Shown piece by piece: positions 48,622 through 60,750 of a DNA stretch of 64,000 nucleotides (positions are counted from its first letter, which is position 1; the number at the start of each line of letters is the position of its first letter). This stretch comes from Apodospora peruviana. Lineage: Eukaryota; Ascomycota; Sordariomycetes; Sordariales; Lasiosphaeriaceae. A program made the translations under genes and the position numbers. The stretch lies in contig JAUEDM010000003.1 of assembly GCA_033439685.1 (NCBI GenBank), positions 2,076,001 to 2,140,000 on the forward strand, written 5' to 3'. The notes beneath the pieces were generated by a model. The model searched no databases. It was not told the DNA's origin and saw only the letters and a list, made by a program, of their open reading frames with translations.

Positions 48622-48633
48622 AACCCTAACCCT
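48622..48633 (-). promoter_or_regulatory. Double telobox upstream of lig4
   Basis: AACCCTAACCCT on the + strand, so AGGGTTAGGGTT in the direction of lig4, 338 bp before its start codon. Exact copy of the motifs upstream of tom22 and pif1. Confidence 0.6.
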
Positions 48634-49028
48634 GCCGTTTATTCGCAGCGGGATGGGACGTCATTGATCATGTCCATAGGCTACACTTTGCACAAAATTC
48701 AAAGCCTTGTTCACTTCCGAGTTCATTCAAAGGCACGATTATAAGAGAACTAGGTATGATATTATTAGGGAGTCAGGAAACAACCGAGTTAATACGAATA
48801 CAGTGGACTGAATAATGCCTTTCCTTCCCACGAAACCATTTTCCACCACAGCTTTGTTTCTCCCCGAAATCAATCACGCACTACTACTTCAAATGGGTAT
48901 AAAACTTTCCAGGTTGCCATTCTTTCTCCACGTGTTTTCGCATCCGTTTCATAATTCATGGGTATCTGCTGGCCCAGTGGCCCTGCCAGGAAAAGGACCT
49001 CGTCCTCTCCACAACCTGTGCTACCTCC

Positions 49029-51725
49029 CTAAGCAGAGGAGACACCCGGATAAGCCCTAGTGTTGACCACATTCACGTCATAGCCCGGTCCGCCGTTCAG
49101 GCCCGTATGGCCATTCGAGGTGCCATGCGACTTGCGCGTGACACGCGGCGCAGCCGGGATATCGCGGCTCTTTGCGGCAGTGCCGAGCGAGAACACAGGG
49201 CTCTCCCACTTGTCTCCCTTGCGGGCCAGCTCCTTGTACTCGGTAGCCTTGGAGCTGATACCACCAGGAAGGTGGATGTTGGGGAAGATGCTGTCTTCCT
49301 TAGTGACAGCATAGTTGACCTTCTTGTCCTTGGCGACATCCACGGCCTTCTGCTTGCCCATGAGGATCTGCTTCTGCGCCGCCTGGACATAGCGGCTGTA
49401 GATGTTGGGCACATTCTCGGGGTCCTGTACAGCCTGGTCGACGGCACGGTCGGCCTCAAGCTTGACCTGGTACAAGATGCGGTCAAGTTTGTCGAACTGG
49501 TCCTTGATTGCCTTCTCGAGAGCCTTCTGCAGGCCGGGGCGGAGGACCTTGAGCATGATGGGCTTGAAGAGACCGAACAGAAGCTTGTGGTTGGACTTGG
49601 TGAGCTTGATAGACAAGTGCTTAACATCGACGTCGACCTTGTCAATCTTGAAGAAATTCTGCTTGTCCTTCTCGTCTGCGGTGGACAGCTTCATCCGGAA
49701 GCTGAACCCATCCCCAGCCAACATGAGGCTGGCCACACCGGTATCCGAGAGCGAAGGGAAGCCTTGCTTGCGCTTGATGTGGTAACTGACATCACGCAGG
49801 TCCATCTGGACGCCAGCGACCTTGACGTCAATCGAGTGCTTCGATTTATTGGCAACCTTCTTGCGCCCAAAGCGCATGTAGTTCTCGCTAGCAATCTCGA
49901 GCACATTGGGCATGAAGTTATCGCTCTCGAGAACAAGGTTCTCGATGATAGCGTCAACCTGGGGATCAGAGTACTCGATGCGAGGCACCGGGATGTAGGC
50001 AACGTTCTCGAAGATGGCGGGAATAATGACGTCGCTCAGATCCTTGAGAAGATGGGGCTTGAACGTGGGCTTGCCGTTCTCATCATTGCCAAGATCGTTG
50101 AAGAGCTTGGTCAGGGAGGCAGCAAAAGCCTTGTTCTGAGGGTCCTGGTCGAACTGATCGGCCAAAAACTTCATCTCGTCAACGATGCGATCGGTGTGAC
50201 CGCGGTATTTGTTGCGCAGCAGATAGTTTCCATGGTCGTACAAGCGGTTCCATTCCTGGTTGGAAGCATCGTCCAGAATATAGCCTTGCTCCTGCAGGCA
50301 GCGTCGGATATACCGGTTCATCGACTGGAACCAGTTCTTCAGATCCGGGTCCTTGTCGGCATCATCATAGATGGTGTTGATAGAATCCCAGAGATCGTCG
50401 GAGGAAGTGCCATTGGCGAATCGCTCGATGAGTGTCTTCAAATCGCCCTCGGCCTGAGCCAAGCCGGCGCGAGCATCCTGAACAGTGCCCGTACCGCCCT
50501 TGGCGAGACGATTGGCGTGACTGCCATACTCCTCAGCGAGGTCCAGAAGGGTCTGGATAGCACGTTGGTAGTCGGGGTGTTGCTGGCATTCAACAACCAT
50601 TTTCTACACAAATGTCAGCCAGAGCGGAAATAAGGAAGACAGGGTGGACATACCTTGAGACGCCAGACCGTCTGCTCACGACGCTCCTGCGGCATCTTCT
50701 TCGAGAAATACTCCTTCGTGCGAGCGCGGTACTCGTCGCGCTTCTTTTGGGCCTTCTCCTTGGTCTCGTCATCAAGGTTCACATCCACTCGCTGCTGGAC
50801 AGTGTTCACAGCAGCAGAGAGACCCTTCTGAGCATCTACTCCCGAAGCGGTGCCAGATTGTTGATCCTTCGCGGCGGTGTTGGCCAGATCCCTGGGATCG
50901 GATGATCCCGAGGGGTGGGCTGTCGATGTGCCCTCATTGGCGGCTGCCTTGGCGTCCTCCCTCGGATCGCCCTTGTAGACCCCATAAAACTTATTCTTCA
51001 TGTTGTCCTTGGAGAAGTCGGGAGCATCGTGCCAGGTGTTATCCTCCGCAGGCGCGTCGAGGTTGTTAAGATCTTCGTGTGAAGGCTTGAGTTGGGCAGC
51101 GGCGTTCGAAGCAGCATCGCCGGCAACATCGCGGAGCAGAACCGTGGCGTCATGGACTAGGGGTTGTTAGCTTGAGCTAAGATTTTTTAAGGACTTGGGA
51201 AATGCATACGCAGCTTTCGGAACTGGCCGTTGGTGATGATGAGAGTCCCCAATGTTCGTAGTCCTTCGAGAGCTTGGTTGCCGTGCTGCTGGGCTGTATC
51301 CTTGTCAACAGGAGCACCAGGGACGTTGACCGCCTTCGGATCGAACTGCTGGGTTTGCCAGATGAAATCCTGGATGAGATTTCCTTCGTTCTTGGACAGT
51401 AGTAGGTGCTTGGACTGCTTGACAACGTCCCGGACGTCGCCGACGAGAGCACGCCCCTCGGGTGAAAGCTTCTCAGATGGATTCGCGAGCGCTCTAGACT
51501 CAAGGAAGCTGTTCAGGGCGACATCAATCTGATCGTTCTGTTGGTCACAGGTTAGCGTCTTGTTGAATGAAGTGAGTGAGGGAAGCCGGGTCTTCATACC
51601 GAAGGGGCTTTTCCGAGCTGGAAAGCATTGAGGATACCATAAAGCTGGAGCTTACGGTTGACATCGGCCTCCTTCTTTTTGATATCGGTGGGCTTGTTAA
51701 CCGCTGGAGTTCCGTGAGTCGCCAT
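49029..51725 (-). CDS. HAM1-like protein with predicted TULIP-type lipid-binding C-terminal half
   Basis: Four exons (51725-51600, 51537-51210, 51156-50654, 50603-49029) give 843 aa. The N-terminal half is alpha-helical and hydrophilic (NRKLQLYGILNAFQLGKAP, then a disordered Asp/Ala-rich linker, then EYRARTKEYFSKKMPQERRE). The middle and C-terminal parts (ENVAYIPVPRIEYSDPQVDA, NLVLESDNFMPNVLEI, KVAGVQMDLRDVSYHIKRKQ, FFKIDKVDVDVKHLSIKL) look like a BPI/SMP-type lipid-binding fold. I assign it to the fungal HAM1_N/HAM1_C family from memory of such sequences. There is no signal peptide or membrane helix, so it is likely cytosolic or peripheral. Its lipid and role are unknown; a contact-site lipid carrier is only a guess. 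Confidence 0.82.
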
Positions 51726-54700
51726 TCTGAATGTTTCGCGCGAGTTACGCGTTGCTCCCAGGCTTGATGTGTTTTGAGTTGATGAGGATATCGCTAGCGG
51801 GGTGGGTATCACAGAGGGACAGGTTTTTGGGTGCGTGGGAAAATGCTGAATAAGAGTGCTGAAAAAAGCAACAACTCTACTAAAGTATGGGTATTGGGTA
51901 TTGGGTATCTGGTATGGGAAGGAAAAGGGAATTAAAGGGGATTGAACACAGGGCCGGTTCGTAGGAGGTGGTTTAATAGCTGTTGTCCGACAGGTTTGTC
52001 TTGGGTTGGGGTGGAAAAAGGATCCAAGTGACGTGCGAGTCTCCCCGAGGTGGCAGCAGTTATTAGGAGGCGTATGGAATGCGTCATAGGCAAGAGCGAG
52101 ATGCAGACGAATGCCTTGGATTCTGCTTTTAGCAGAGATTGATTGGCACGATTGGACACCTGAACGAGTCTCCGTCTTTGCCTTCCCTCCAAAGCGGTCG
52201 GGATTCGGGCGTGGCAGCTGGAGACAAGCTGCTAGCAATCGGGTGAGCTTCCAATCCCAGTATCAGAAAGAGGTAAGCTGCACCCGCCAGCTACTGTGTA
52301 ATCCCGCCAAGCCAACCACTTTCGATCGTCCCAAAGATGCGAGGAGGCAAATTCCGTTGCGACTAAATACATGCGTCACAGTTCAAGGCGAAACAAAGCT
52401 CTCGCAGGCCCAGGACTTGCGTACGCGGTACCATGCCGTGCATGCCAGCTCGCTACAGTATGAACCGTCCTACCTTGCATCTAGTATCAGGTGCCTTATC
52501 ACTCTTAATAAAGTACGGGCTTGCTGCTCCCCTAATTCCCAGGTGCATCCAACAGAACGGCAGGCAGTTACCTTGGTTATACCTTGCACCGTTCCATTGC
52601 TCCTTTTCCTGGCGTAACGAGTGTCATGCTGAGAACAACGGTCCGACGGTATTCGCACTGCCTTACTCCAGTTGCTGTCTGCGTGGTGCCTGCCCGGACA
52701 CCGTTGTTGACAGACCATGGCACATTTCCCTTTTGGTCGTGGCTTCCTCTGCTTGCTCAGGGCCAAGGGACTCAAAAGCAGGTCTACGGATCCGTACACG
52801 TGTACGGGTTTCCAATATCCGCTCCCCCCACAGCCCAGATCTGAAGGCTGGAAGCCGCTAGAAAATCTCCCTTTTGACGTAATATGCGTGCGAACGCAGC
52901 TCAGCAAGCACAAAGAGACACACACAATTAGTCAAGGGAGGTGTCGCAAACAGCAGATTGGAAGGACGTGTGAAGTCGCGATCTATGACGTCAAAATGTG
53001 GGGCAGCCTTTCTGGATCGATCGTCCCAATCTGTTTCCGCCGCACGAACCTGGTGCTGTGGCTCGCGCCTGCAGCCACTACCATCACTTTCTTGGCGCTG
53101 CCTTGTTTCCACACTACGGGACTGTTAATGCTGTGAGCCTGTGACCTCCATCCCATCAATTTCCCAGCAGCCTCTGACGGCCAAATACGTTTCGGCAATG
53201 CAACAGGCATGCCATTCTGTCCTTGATTGGCCTTACGTGCCGTTTATGCGGCTAGTTTATCAGAACTGCTGGGGTGGTTACCAGATGGGGGTGCACAACC
53301 AAATTTCAAGCTGCGTGCGACGGAGCAGAAGCTCCCACTTTCTATCTGTTCACAAAGGTACCGTCTCGTCGACCGGCCCAAGTCTGTGGTTTTTCACCGG
53401 CAGGAGCCGTGCGATCGGGGTCAGGTAAAACGGGCTGAAGGTCTAGGCCTTCGCTTTGTTATTCAGAGGTAATGTACTTTCCATCGTATATATTGCCTCC
53501 CGCTGTGTCCAAGAAAACCTGATTGTAGTGTGCATTCGGTTGTCGAAAGCCGTCCATCAACGATAACTTCGGCGCTCTATCGATTCGCTGTGTGACTTTG
53601 ATCTACTACATACCTAAGGTATTTTTCTCATTCTTACATGGCAAACTCGAGAACGAGTGGTCGTTCTTTCTCACATAGGTGTATTCGCGGTCCGCGTCAA
53701 CTTGGTTCCGGTGCCACGACTTGAGAATCGGTGCATTTTGCATTTGGCCACATCGAGATACGTTCTCTCTTATTTATCCGTTAATTAGGACAGGAAATCA
53801 TAGAAATGAGCGTCTTAGCCCACAAACCACAGACCGATGATAGTTTAGGCCGTTATTCACTAGATTGAAGCGGAGCCGGTCACATGTTTCCCAACCGAAG
53901 GCAAACCATTGTTTATCTTTCAGTTGATGAATGGCCTATTTATTATTAATTCTTCATTTCCCTTGAGGACCAGCTGTTAGCAAGATCAAAGCATTTCCGA
54001 TCTTGATAACGGCGAGCGAGAGGGTCTCGGTGAAGCACTGCAGAGGGTCACTCATCTTGGCAACATCCGGCGTCGGGTCCTGGCCCCGGCCTCCCGAGCC
54101 CGGTTTCCCGGTTCCGGTTTCCCTGGATCTTCGGGCTGATCAGGTGACTGTCACATGACTTGATAAAGAGAGGATCCCACAATGGTTTCACCCCTGCACA
54201 CTTTAGTGCGACTGTGCTGCCTGCTGGTCTGTTTCGCCACTGCGGAACGTGCATAGTGCAGCGCAGCTGTCAAATCGCCTTGCGCTCAGCCGCCGTGGTG
54301 GAGAGAGGGGAAGACTCAACACCACCAGTTGTCCGTGCCCCCCTGAACATGTGAGGCTGAACTGCACTTTCATCTCGCCATGCACTTTTTGTTTTAGTCG
54401 TGCAACTCTTGACTGATTTTAACGTACCCTCGTGTTGATACTTTTCGTCGATACTACGGAATATATATGCACTGTCCATTTCTCCTTACTATTTTTTATT
54501 CACACTATACCCGTATTGCATATATCAATTTCTAGAATCTGGTCAACGCGCGTCTTCGTGATCGGTCACGGTTTTCGCATCGCATCCCACACACGCCAAC
54601 CTGGACCGATCTACTTTATGTACCGACACCAATATCAGATAGCAATAGCAGCAACGCATAAATAAACCGAGTATCGGTAGTTGCGCAAACACAGGGTCAG

Positions 54701-54821
54701 AGTCAAGACGCGTTTCTTGGTTTCCTGAATCTTCCCCGCTCGTTCGCCCGACTGCCTGTCGCCTCCCGACGAAACAAAGAGTCCCCGAAGCCTTGTCGCA
54801 TAAACAGAAAAAGAGTAAAAA
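51726..54821. other. 3.1 kb intergenic region between divergent HAM1-like gene and dot1
   Basis: It must hold both promoters. A tandem GGGTATT repeat lies at 51886-51918. Open frames, including 52111-52617, show no domains or splice continuity. Nothing else recognised. Confidence 0.5.
51886..51918. repeat. Tandem GGGTATT repeat
   Basis: About three exact and one imperfect 7-base units about 160-190 bp upstream of the HAM1-like start codon. Confidence 0.6.
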
Positions 54822-56412
54822 ATGAGTATCTTCAACCAAAAATCCAAGTTCAAAGTCAAAACCGAAGTACGCAGCGTTCGGCAAGCTGTCGAACCTAAGC
54901 CCAAACCGAAACCGAAGCCGGCATCCTCCGACCGTTTGCGCCCGGACGACGCAGCGAGGCGCGCCTCTTCCACGGCGGTAACCGGCAGCGCTCGCGCATC
55001 CCCGAAACCTGGTTCCTCCTCCGCGCGTCTGCAGAGTTCCTCCCCGTATCCCGAGGGTGGCGCGAGTCGCAAGCGACGAATCATCAGCTCGAGCCGGTCC
55101 CCGGCGGCGAGCAGCCCAAACTTCATCGAGTCGGCGGACGAGGATGACGGCGACGAGGACTGGGAGGCGACGCTGGACGCGCGCAAGAGGCGGAAGCGCG
55201 CGCGCGAGGGGCAGACGGTCGACCTAAATCGCTCCCTTCGGCACCCGAGGCTGTGGACAGGAGAAGAAGAGATCGTTTCCGGAAAAGGCTCGGCCGCTTC
55301 GCCGCCGCCGATAATACACGCCGCCGAGGTCGCGTCGCTTGAGCAGAAATGCCAGCCCATGCTGGGCTTGGCGCAGGACAAGGCCGCGGTCAAGCTGCAG
55401 TATCCTGGCGCTAGATATCCGGAGAGGTACGCGTGGAAAAGGACATCTGGACCTGGCCAAACTGGTTTGCGCGTGTCGAGCTAACGTTTTTGATTATAGA
55501 TACCAACTGGTATGGGGCAAGGACAAGATCGACGCTGTTAGAGATATCGTCAAAGTTGTAAACTACGTCGCGTCCACATATCTCACAGAAGACGATGCAA
55601 GCTTCTTCCTCGACCAGAACGCTGGCATCTGTCGGAGACTGGAGAGGAGCAGGAACATGGGTGACGGCGTGGGCTTCAAAACGGCCCTGGGAGAATACAA
55701 CGAGCGGTTGCGTAGCCTGCAGAAGAAAGGCATCATTGCTAAGAATCTAGATTCTATGCATAGTATACCGAAGGAGCTAACGGCCTTCATCCTTGACCAA
55801 GTATACGATCGGACCGTCGCGCCCAAAGTCGAGCTTCTCGCCAAGTATAAGAATGGCAGCGACAACGTCTACGGGGAGCTCCTCCACCCCTTTATCTCCA
55901 ACATACTCGAGCGGACCGGGATGACTTCAGACAAGGTGTTTGTCGACTTGGGGTCGGGCGTCGGCAACGTTACCCTCCAGGCCGCGCTGGAAATTGGTTG
56001 CGAGAGCTGGGGTTGCGAGATGATGGAGAACGCCTGCAACCTTGCCGAGTCTCAACAGAAGGAGTTTTCGGCCCGCTGTCGTCTCTGGGGTATCGCGCCG
56101 GGCAAAGTACATCTCGAGCGGGGCGATTTCCGCAAAAATGATAGGATACTCGCGGCGCTCAAAAGGGCCGATGTGGTGTTGGTCAACAATCAGGCCTTCA
56201 CCTCGCAACTCAACGACAACCTCGTCAGCATGTTCTTGGACTTGAAGCCGGGCTGCAAGATCATTTCGCTCAAGACGTTTGTTCACGACAACAAGAACGC
56301 GGAAAATGATGTGGCGACTTCCATTCTGGACGTTGAGCACCTGACGTACCCTGAGGAGTATGTCAGCTGGACTAGTGCTTCGGGCACGTTCTGCATTTCG
56401 ACTAAGAGGTAA
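54822..56412 (+). CDS. dot1: Histone H3 lysine-79 methyltransferase Dot1
   Basis: Nucleosomal H3K79 methyltransferase with a role in silencing and checkpoint signalling. Two exons (54822-55426 and 55500-56412) give 505 aa. The basic, Lys/Pro/Arg-rich N-terminal ~180 residues (KPKPKPKP; KRRIISSSR; ARKRRKRARE) likely contact DNA and nucleosomes. The catalytic DOT1 domain follows: DQVYDRTVAPKVELLAKY, NVYGELLHPFI, SAM motif I VFVDLGSGVGNVTLQAA (near 348), then GDFRKNDRI, VVLVNNQAFTSQLNDNL, ISLKTFV and the end YVSWTSASGTFCISTKR. It converges on atg16 with 311 bp between the stops. Confidence 0.95.
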
Positions 56413-56723
56413 CCGTTAGCGGTTTAATTTTCTTTCTGGGAGCGATTTCTGGGTACAAAATTTCATAGGTCAGCGTTGGTTTGCATAAAGTGCTGGAGAG
56501 AGTTATTTGCCGGGACACCGCTCTATCATAGAGCCATGTCAAGATACCTGTCTATTTCCGATATGTAAGGAAGCGATTGTGCTGCACACGCAGGAAGGGG
56601 GTTGGTGGTGTTGGTTGTACTAGTAGGCATGCTTACTTGAACGAAATATCGATCTGTTGGTCTATATGTATGATGTTGTATGCTGGTACCAGTGATGGTT
56701 GTTGGGTTAAAATCGTTGCGTAG
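56413..56723. other. Short gap between convergent dot1 and atg16
   Basis: This 311 bp region holds both 3' ends. Nothing else seen. Confidence 0.6.
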
Positions 56724-57443
56724 TCATCGTGCTCTATCTCCTTTCTTGTTGAATAATGGTTCGTTCGCCAAGTTCATCGCATCAGCCTCCTGACCGACGC
56801 GCTTCATGAAACGCTCGACAAGTTGCTTATTCTCGTCCTCTTTCTCTTTGCGCCGTCTCTCCACGACGTTGAGCTGCAGGTTTAGCACCGTTAACTCATC
56901 TTGCACATCGGCAACCAGTTTGTTTTTGGCCCGTAGTTCTTCCTCACGGTCACGCAGCTTAATGGTGAGCTTTTTGCGCTCGATCGTCAGCTCCCGGAGC
57001 ATCTGTGAGTCTGATGAGGTCTTGGACCGCAGGCGAGCCAGTTCGTCCTCGGCTAACTGCAGCCGATTCTGGAAGTGACCTTTTGCTCGGAGTGCCTCGG
57101 CCAGGTCGAGTCGTAACCGTGTGGCGACTGCCGAGTCATCGGTGGTGGTGGGTTCGGTAGTCTTGCCCTTCGGAGCCTGACCTTTGATTTGGGAGTTGAT
57201 CTGGTTCTGGAGGGCTTCATTTTCGGTCTCGAGTGCGGCAACACGGTCGGCGAGATGCGAGCCTGGAGTAGTGTTGTTAGATTTGTCAGTCCTGAATGTC
57301 GAGATGTCCAAGTGGTGCTATCATGGAAGTGGATGGTGTGGGGAGGACTGGGACTGACAAGCCTCTACCAGGTCGCGATTCATGGGGTTGCGCCTTTCGG
57401 AATCCCGGATGCCTGAGAGGAACTCATCCCGCCAGCTAGGCAT
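56724..57443 (-). CDS. atg16: Autophagy protein Atg16
   Basis: Coiled-coil partner of the Atg12-Atg5 conjugate; the complex directs Atg8 lipidation on the phagophore. Two exons (57443-57359 and 57262-56724) give 207 aa, normal for fungal Atg16. The N-terminal helix MPSWRDEFLSGIRDSERRN is the Atg5-binding segment, followed by a long coiled coil (about 30-190) with heptad Leu/Ile positions (VAALETENEALQNQI; LRLDLAEAL; LADVQDELTVL-like blocks). The donor GTCAGT is weaker than consensus, but the join keeps EACSHLADRVAALE in frame. It diverges from vps16. Confidence 0.93.
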
Positions 57444-57911
57444 ATTTCTCTGCGGTTAAAGATTCGATTTTAGTTTATGAAGAAATGAGAAACTAAGACA
57501 GGTAGGAAGAAGCAAAAAGAAATGGGACAAACCGGCCACTTATTGTCGTTCGATGATGCAAACGAGGAGCTTGAAGCCTGGGGCCCCACGGATAAGCATG
57601 TTGGTCCGGCCCGGTCGTCTTGGGACGAAATGACCCCGCGTGTGGGCCAGCCGCGTTGTGGTCTGTGCTAACCTGTACCTGCCATGGTTGCCAGGTTCCA
57701 TTTCCCAAGAAGCCCACTGTACGAATACGGAGTAAGGACAGAATATAGGTAGTGTACGGGCCTGTGCTGTAGGCTGCAGGGAGCTACCCCCTAGCACTCG
57801 ACCTACCTTATTACCTAGCTTCGTGGTTGACTTGACCATCGCGAACTTGGTTTCCGGCCACTCCACTACACTCATATCAACCAGGACCTAGACATGCAAA
57901 GATGACATATA
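57444..57911. promoter_or_regulatory. Shared 468 bp divergent promoter of atg16 and vps16
   Basis: Only 468 bp separate the two start codons, so the genes probably share control elements. An ACCTACCTTATTACCT cluster lies near 57800-57816. No specific factor site can be assigned with confidence. Confidence 0.55.
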
Positions 57912-60750
57912 ATGGAGGTCGCTCATCCAACAGCAGGATGGGAGCAGGTTGGCGAGCGGTTCTATCGCAAGATTCAGCTCTACACACAGGTGTTTGATCA
58001 GGATCTGGATTTGGACAATTATATTGTGGCAGGTGCCCCATACGGAGGAGCTATTGGTAGGCTCAAGGTTCACTTTCTCATCATCCATGACGCGACTTCA
58101 TTTTATTTCATTTTTGTTTCTATTATTGGTTCACCACATGGCTAACAAGTAGGAATTCCAGCTTTATATCGGGATGCCGACAAGCTTGTCGCGTTCAAGC
58201 CGACAAAGGCCAAGAAGCCCAGCATCGACATCTACAGCTGTGCGGGCAAACACATCCGCACCATTCCCTGGGACAAGGGGCCCATCAAGGGGCTCGGCTG
58301 GTCAGAGGATGAGAAGCTGCTAGTTATTACCGTCGAGGGTACCGTTAGATGCTACTACGATCTACAGGGAGACTTTACCCAGTTCTCCCTTGGCAATGGC
58401 GCCGACGAGGTTGGCGTCAAGTCGTGCAAGTTCTACGACCACGGCCTCGTCGCTCTCCTATCCAATAACGCTCTTGTTTCCGTCTCATCATACGACGAGC
58501 CGCGTCCGAAGCTCCTGGCTTCACCACCTGAGGGCCGTGTTCATTCGTGGAGCCTCATTCCGCCTGCCTATACGCTGTCTCGTTCAGTAGAGGTTCTACT
58601 TAGCATCGGCCAGACCATCTACATGTCTGATGCCACCGAGTGCGAAGACCGCTTTCTTGACATCGGCCCCTTTACGCATATTAGTGTGTCGCCCAACGGG
58701 AGATTTGCTGCACTCTATACCGCGACAGGCAAAGCCCACGTCATCACCGCCGATTTCCAAACTCGCCTGAGTGAGCATGATTCGAGATCCAAGATTCCGC
58801 CAAAGTACTTTGAGTGGTGTGGTAATGACGCCGTGGTCATCGCTTGGGAGGATGAGGTTCATCTTGTTGGTCCCGGCGGGGCCCTGGCTAGGTTCTATTA
58901 CGATAGTGGTCGGATCCATATTATCCCCGGTAGGTGGCTTCTGTTTGAGCGCCGGATCCTATGAATCTTTGCTAACGGATATCCAGACTACGACGGGGTC
59001 AGGGTCATAGCCAACGACACATGCGACTTCTTGCAGAAGGTCCCTGATGTCACCGAAGAGGTGTTCAGACTTGGAACAGACTCCCCAGCATCAATCCTAC
59101 TGGACGCAGTTGAGCAACTCGAAGCACAATCGCCAAAGGCTGATGATGACATCCAACTAATCCGATCCCATCTAGTAGAGGCTGTTGATACCTGCGTAAA
59201 TGCTGCCGGTCAGGAGTTTGATATCCACTGGCAAAAGCAACTACTCAAGGCAGCATCTTTCGGCAAGTCGGTTCTCGACATCTACAACAGCGATGATTTT
59301 GTGGATATGTGCGAGACCCTCCGGGTGCTGAACGCCGTCCGCTTCTTTGAAATCGGCCTTCCCCTATCTTATGAGCAATACCAACGCCTCTCGCCGTCTG
59401 GTCTAATAGCGCGTCTTCTCAACCGCCATGAATACCTCCTAGCTCTTCGTATCGCCGGATATCTGCGACTTCCGACCGACAAGATCTACGTTCACTGGGC
59501 TTCCGCAAAGGTTCGGGTCGGCACTGAAGATGATGATTCGATCTGCCGCAAGATCGTCGAGAAACTGTCTGGAAAACCAGGCATTTCTTTTGAAGCCATC
59601 GCACGATCCGCCTACGACGAAGGAAGGGGTCGCTTGGCTACGGAGCTGCTGAACCACGAATCACGAGCTGGCCGGCAGGTCCCCTTGCTCCTTAGTATGG
59701 AAGAAGACGAAGTAGCACTAGACAAGGCCATCGAGAGCGGTGACACGGATCTCATATACACGGTGCTTCACCAACTCAAGCGCAAGCTGCCGCTCGCAAC
59801 CTTCTTTCGGGTCATAAGTACCCGCCCTACTGCCACCGCACTGGTGGAGGCGTCCTCGCGCGTCGATACTGGGGATGGGCATGAAGACTCCACTTTGCTC
59901 AAGGACCTGTATTATCAGGACGACCGGCGGCTGGACGGGGCCTCCGTGTTTATCCGGGAGGCACTGCGCCAGCCCGAGACGCGGACGGCGGAGGATAAGC
60001 TCGTTCTTGCGGCCAAACTGTTGACTGACAACACCAAGGAGAACGCGTTTGAGCTGAACGCGCTGAAGGAGGCCTCGACGCTGCTCCGGATGCAGGTGGC
60101 GTTCGACCGCGACCTGACCGACAGCTTTACTGGCTTATCTGTCAATCAGACCATGTTCAAGCTGATCCGGTTGGGGTATCACGGCCGGGCGAAGAAGATC
60201 CAGAGCGAGTTCAAGGTTCCGGAGAAGGTGACCTGGTGGATCCGGTAAGCCCTTTTTATCTAGTATGATTCGTATTATTATGCTAATATAGGAGCAATAC
60301 CTTAGTCTTCAAGCGCTTGTCGCCAAGCGAGACTGGAACGAAATTGAAGAGATAGCCCGGGCACGCAAGAGTCCCATTGGGTGGGAGGTGAGTTTTTATT
60401 TTCCTGTATTTATGTATCTGCTTACATTCGCGGGCATCATGTTTTGTGGCAAATCTGTCTCTTTCTGTTACTTGCTGACCACGAACACACAACAACAGCC
60501 TTTCTACAACCAAACCCTCCAGGCGGGCAACCCCAGACTTGCGGCCGTATTCATTCCAAAGTGCACGGGGTTGGAGCACGGCCAGGCCATCGAGATGTAT
60601 GAGAAGTGCAACATGCGCGTCAAGGCGGCCGAAGAGGCGGTCAAGATCAAAGATGCCGAGGCGTGGAGCAGGCTGCTCGAAGCGGCGGGCAGGGGATCAC
60701 AAGAGGGGAGGGAAATCGAGAGACTGGGGCTGGCAGTGTTCAAGAAGTAG
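57912..60750 (+). CDS. vps16: Vacuolar protein sorting protein Vps16 (HOPS/CORVET core)
   Basis: Core subunit of HOPS and CORVET tethers on endosomes and vacuoles. Five exons (57912-58056, 58162-58929, 58987-60244, 60306-60387, 60499-60750) give 834 aa, the family length. An N-terminal beta-propeller (about 1-420) starts at WEQVGERFYRKIQLY and includes IVAGAPYGGAIALYRD, IDIYSCAGKHIRTIPWDKG and SVSPNGRFAALY. A C-terminal alpha-solenoid follows (ALRIAGYLRLPTDKIYVHWA; LATELLNHESRAGRQVPLLL; KVPEKVTWWIRLQALVAKRDW). Exon 2 was started at 58162, after TTCCAG, because that gives GGAIALYRD; the nearer AG would add four residues. It cooperates functionally with vps2 and atg16 in delivery to the vacuole. 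Confidence 0.95.

Larger units (their letters stand above)
48284..49028. promoter_or_regulatory. lig4 upstream region and 3' end of the HAM1-like gene
   Basis: This 745 bp region contains a TG repeat just before the lig4 start and a double telobox at 48622-48633. The right end is the 3' flank of the HAM1-like gene. Confidence 0.55.

Noticed and set aside
49107..50633. A 508-codon open frame antisense to the HAM1-like gene
   Set aside because: It is the mirror of a well-supported coding exon; the opposite strand carries a clear protein family and continues through introns, while this frame is Leu/Val/Asp-rich shadow sequence.
52111..52617. A 168-codon open frame in the gap between the HAM1-like gene and dot1
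   Set aside because: No recognisable motif, no continuation by splicing, and competing frames of similar length on both strands.
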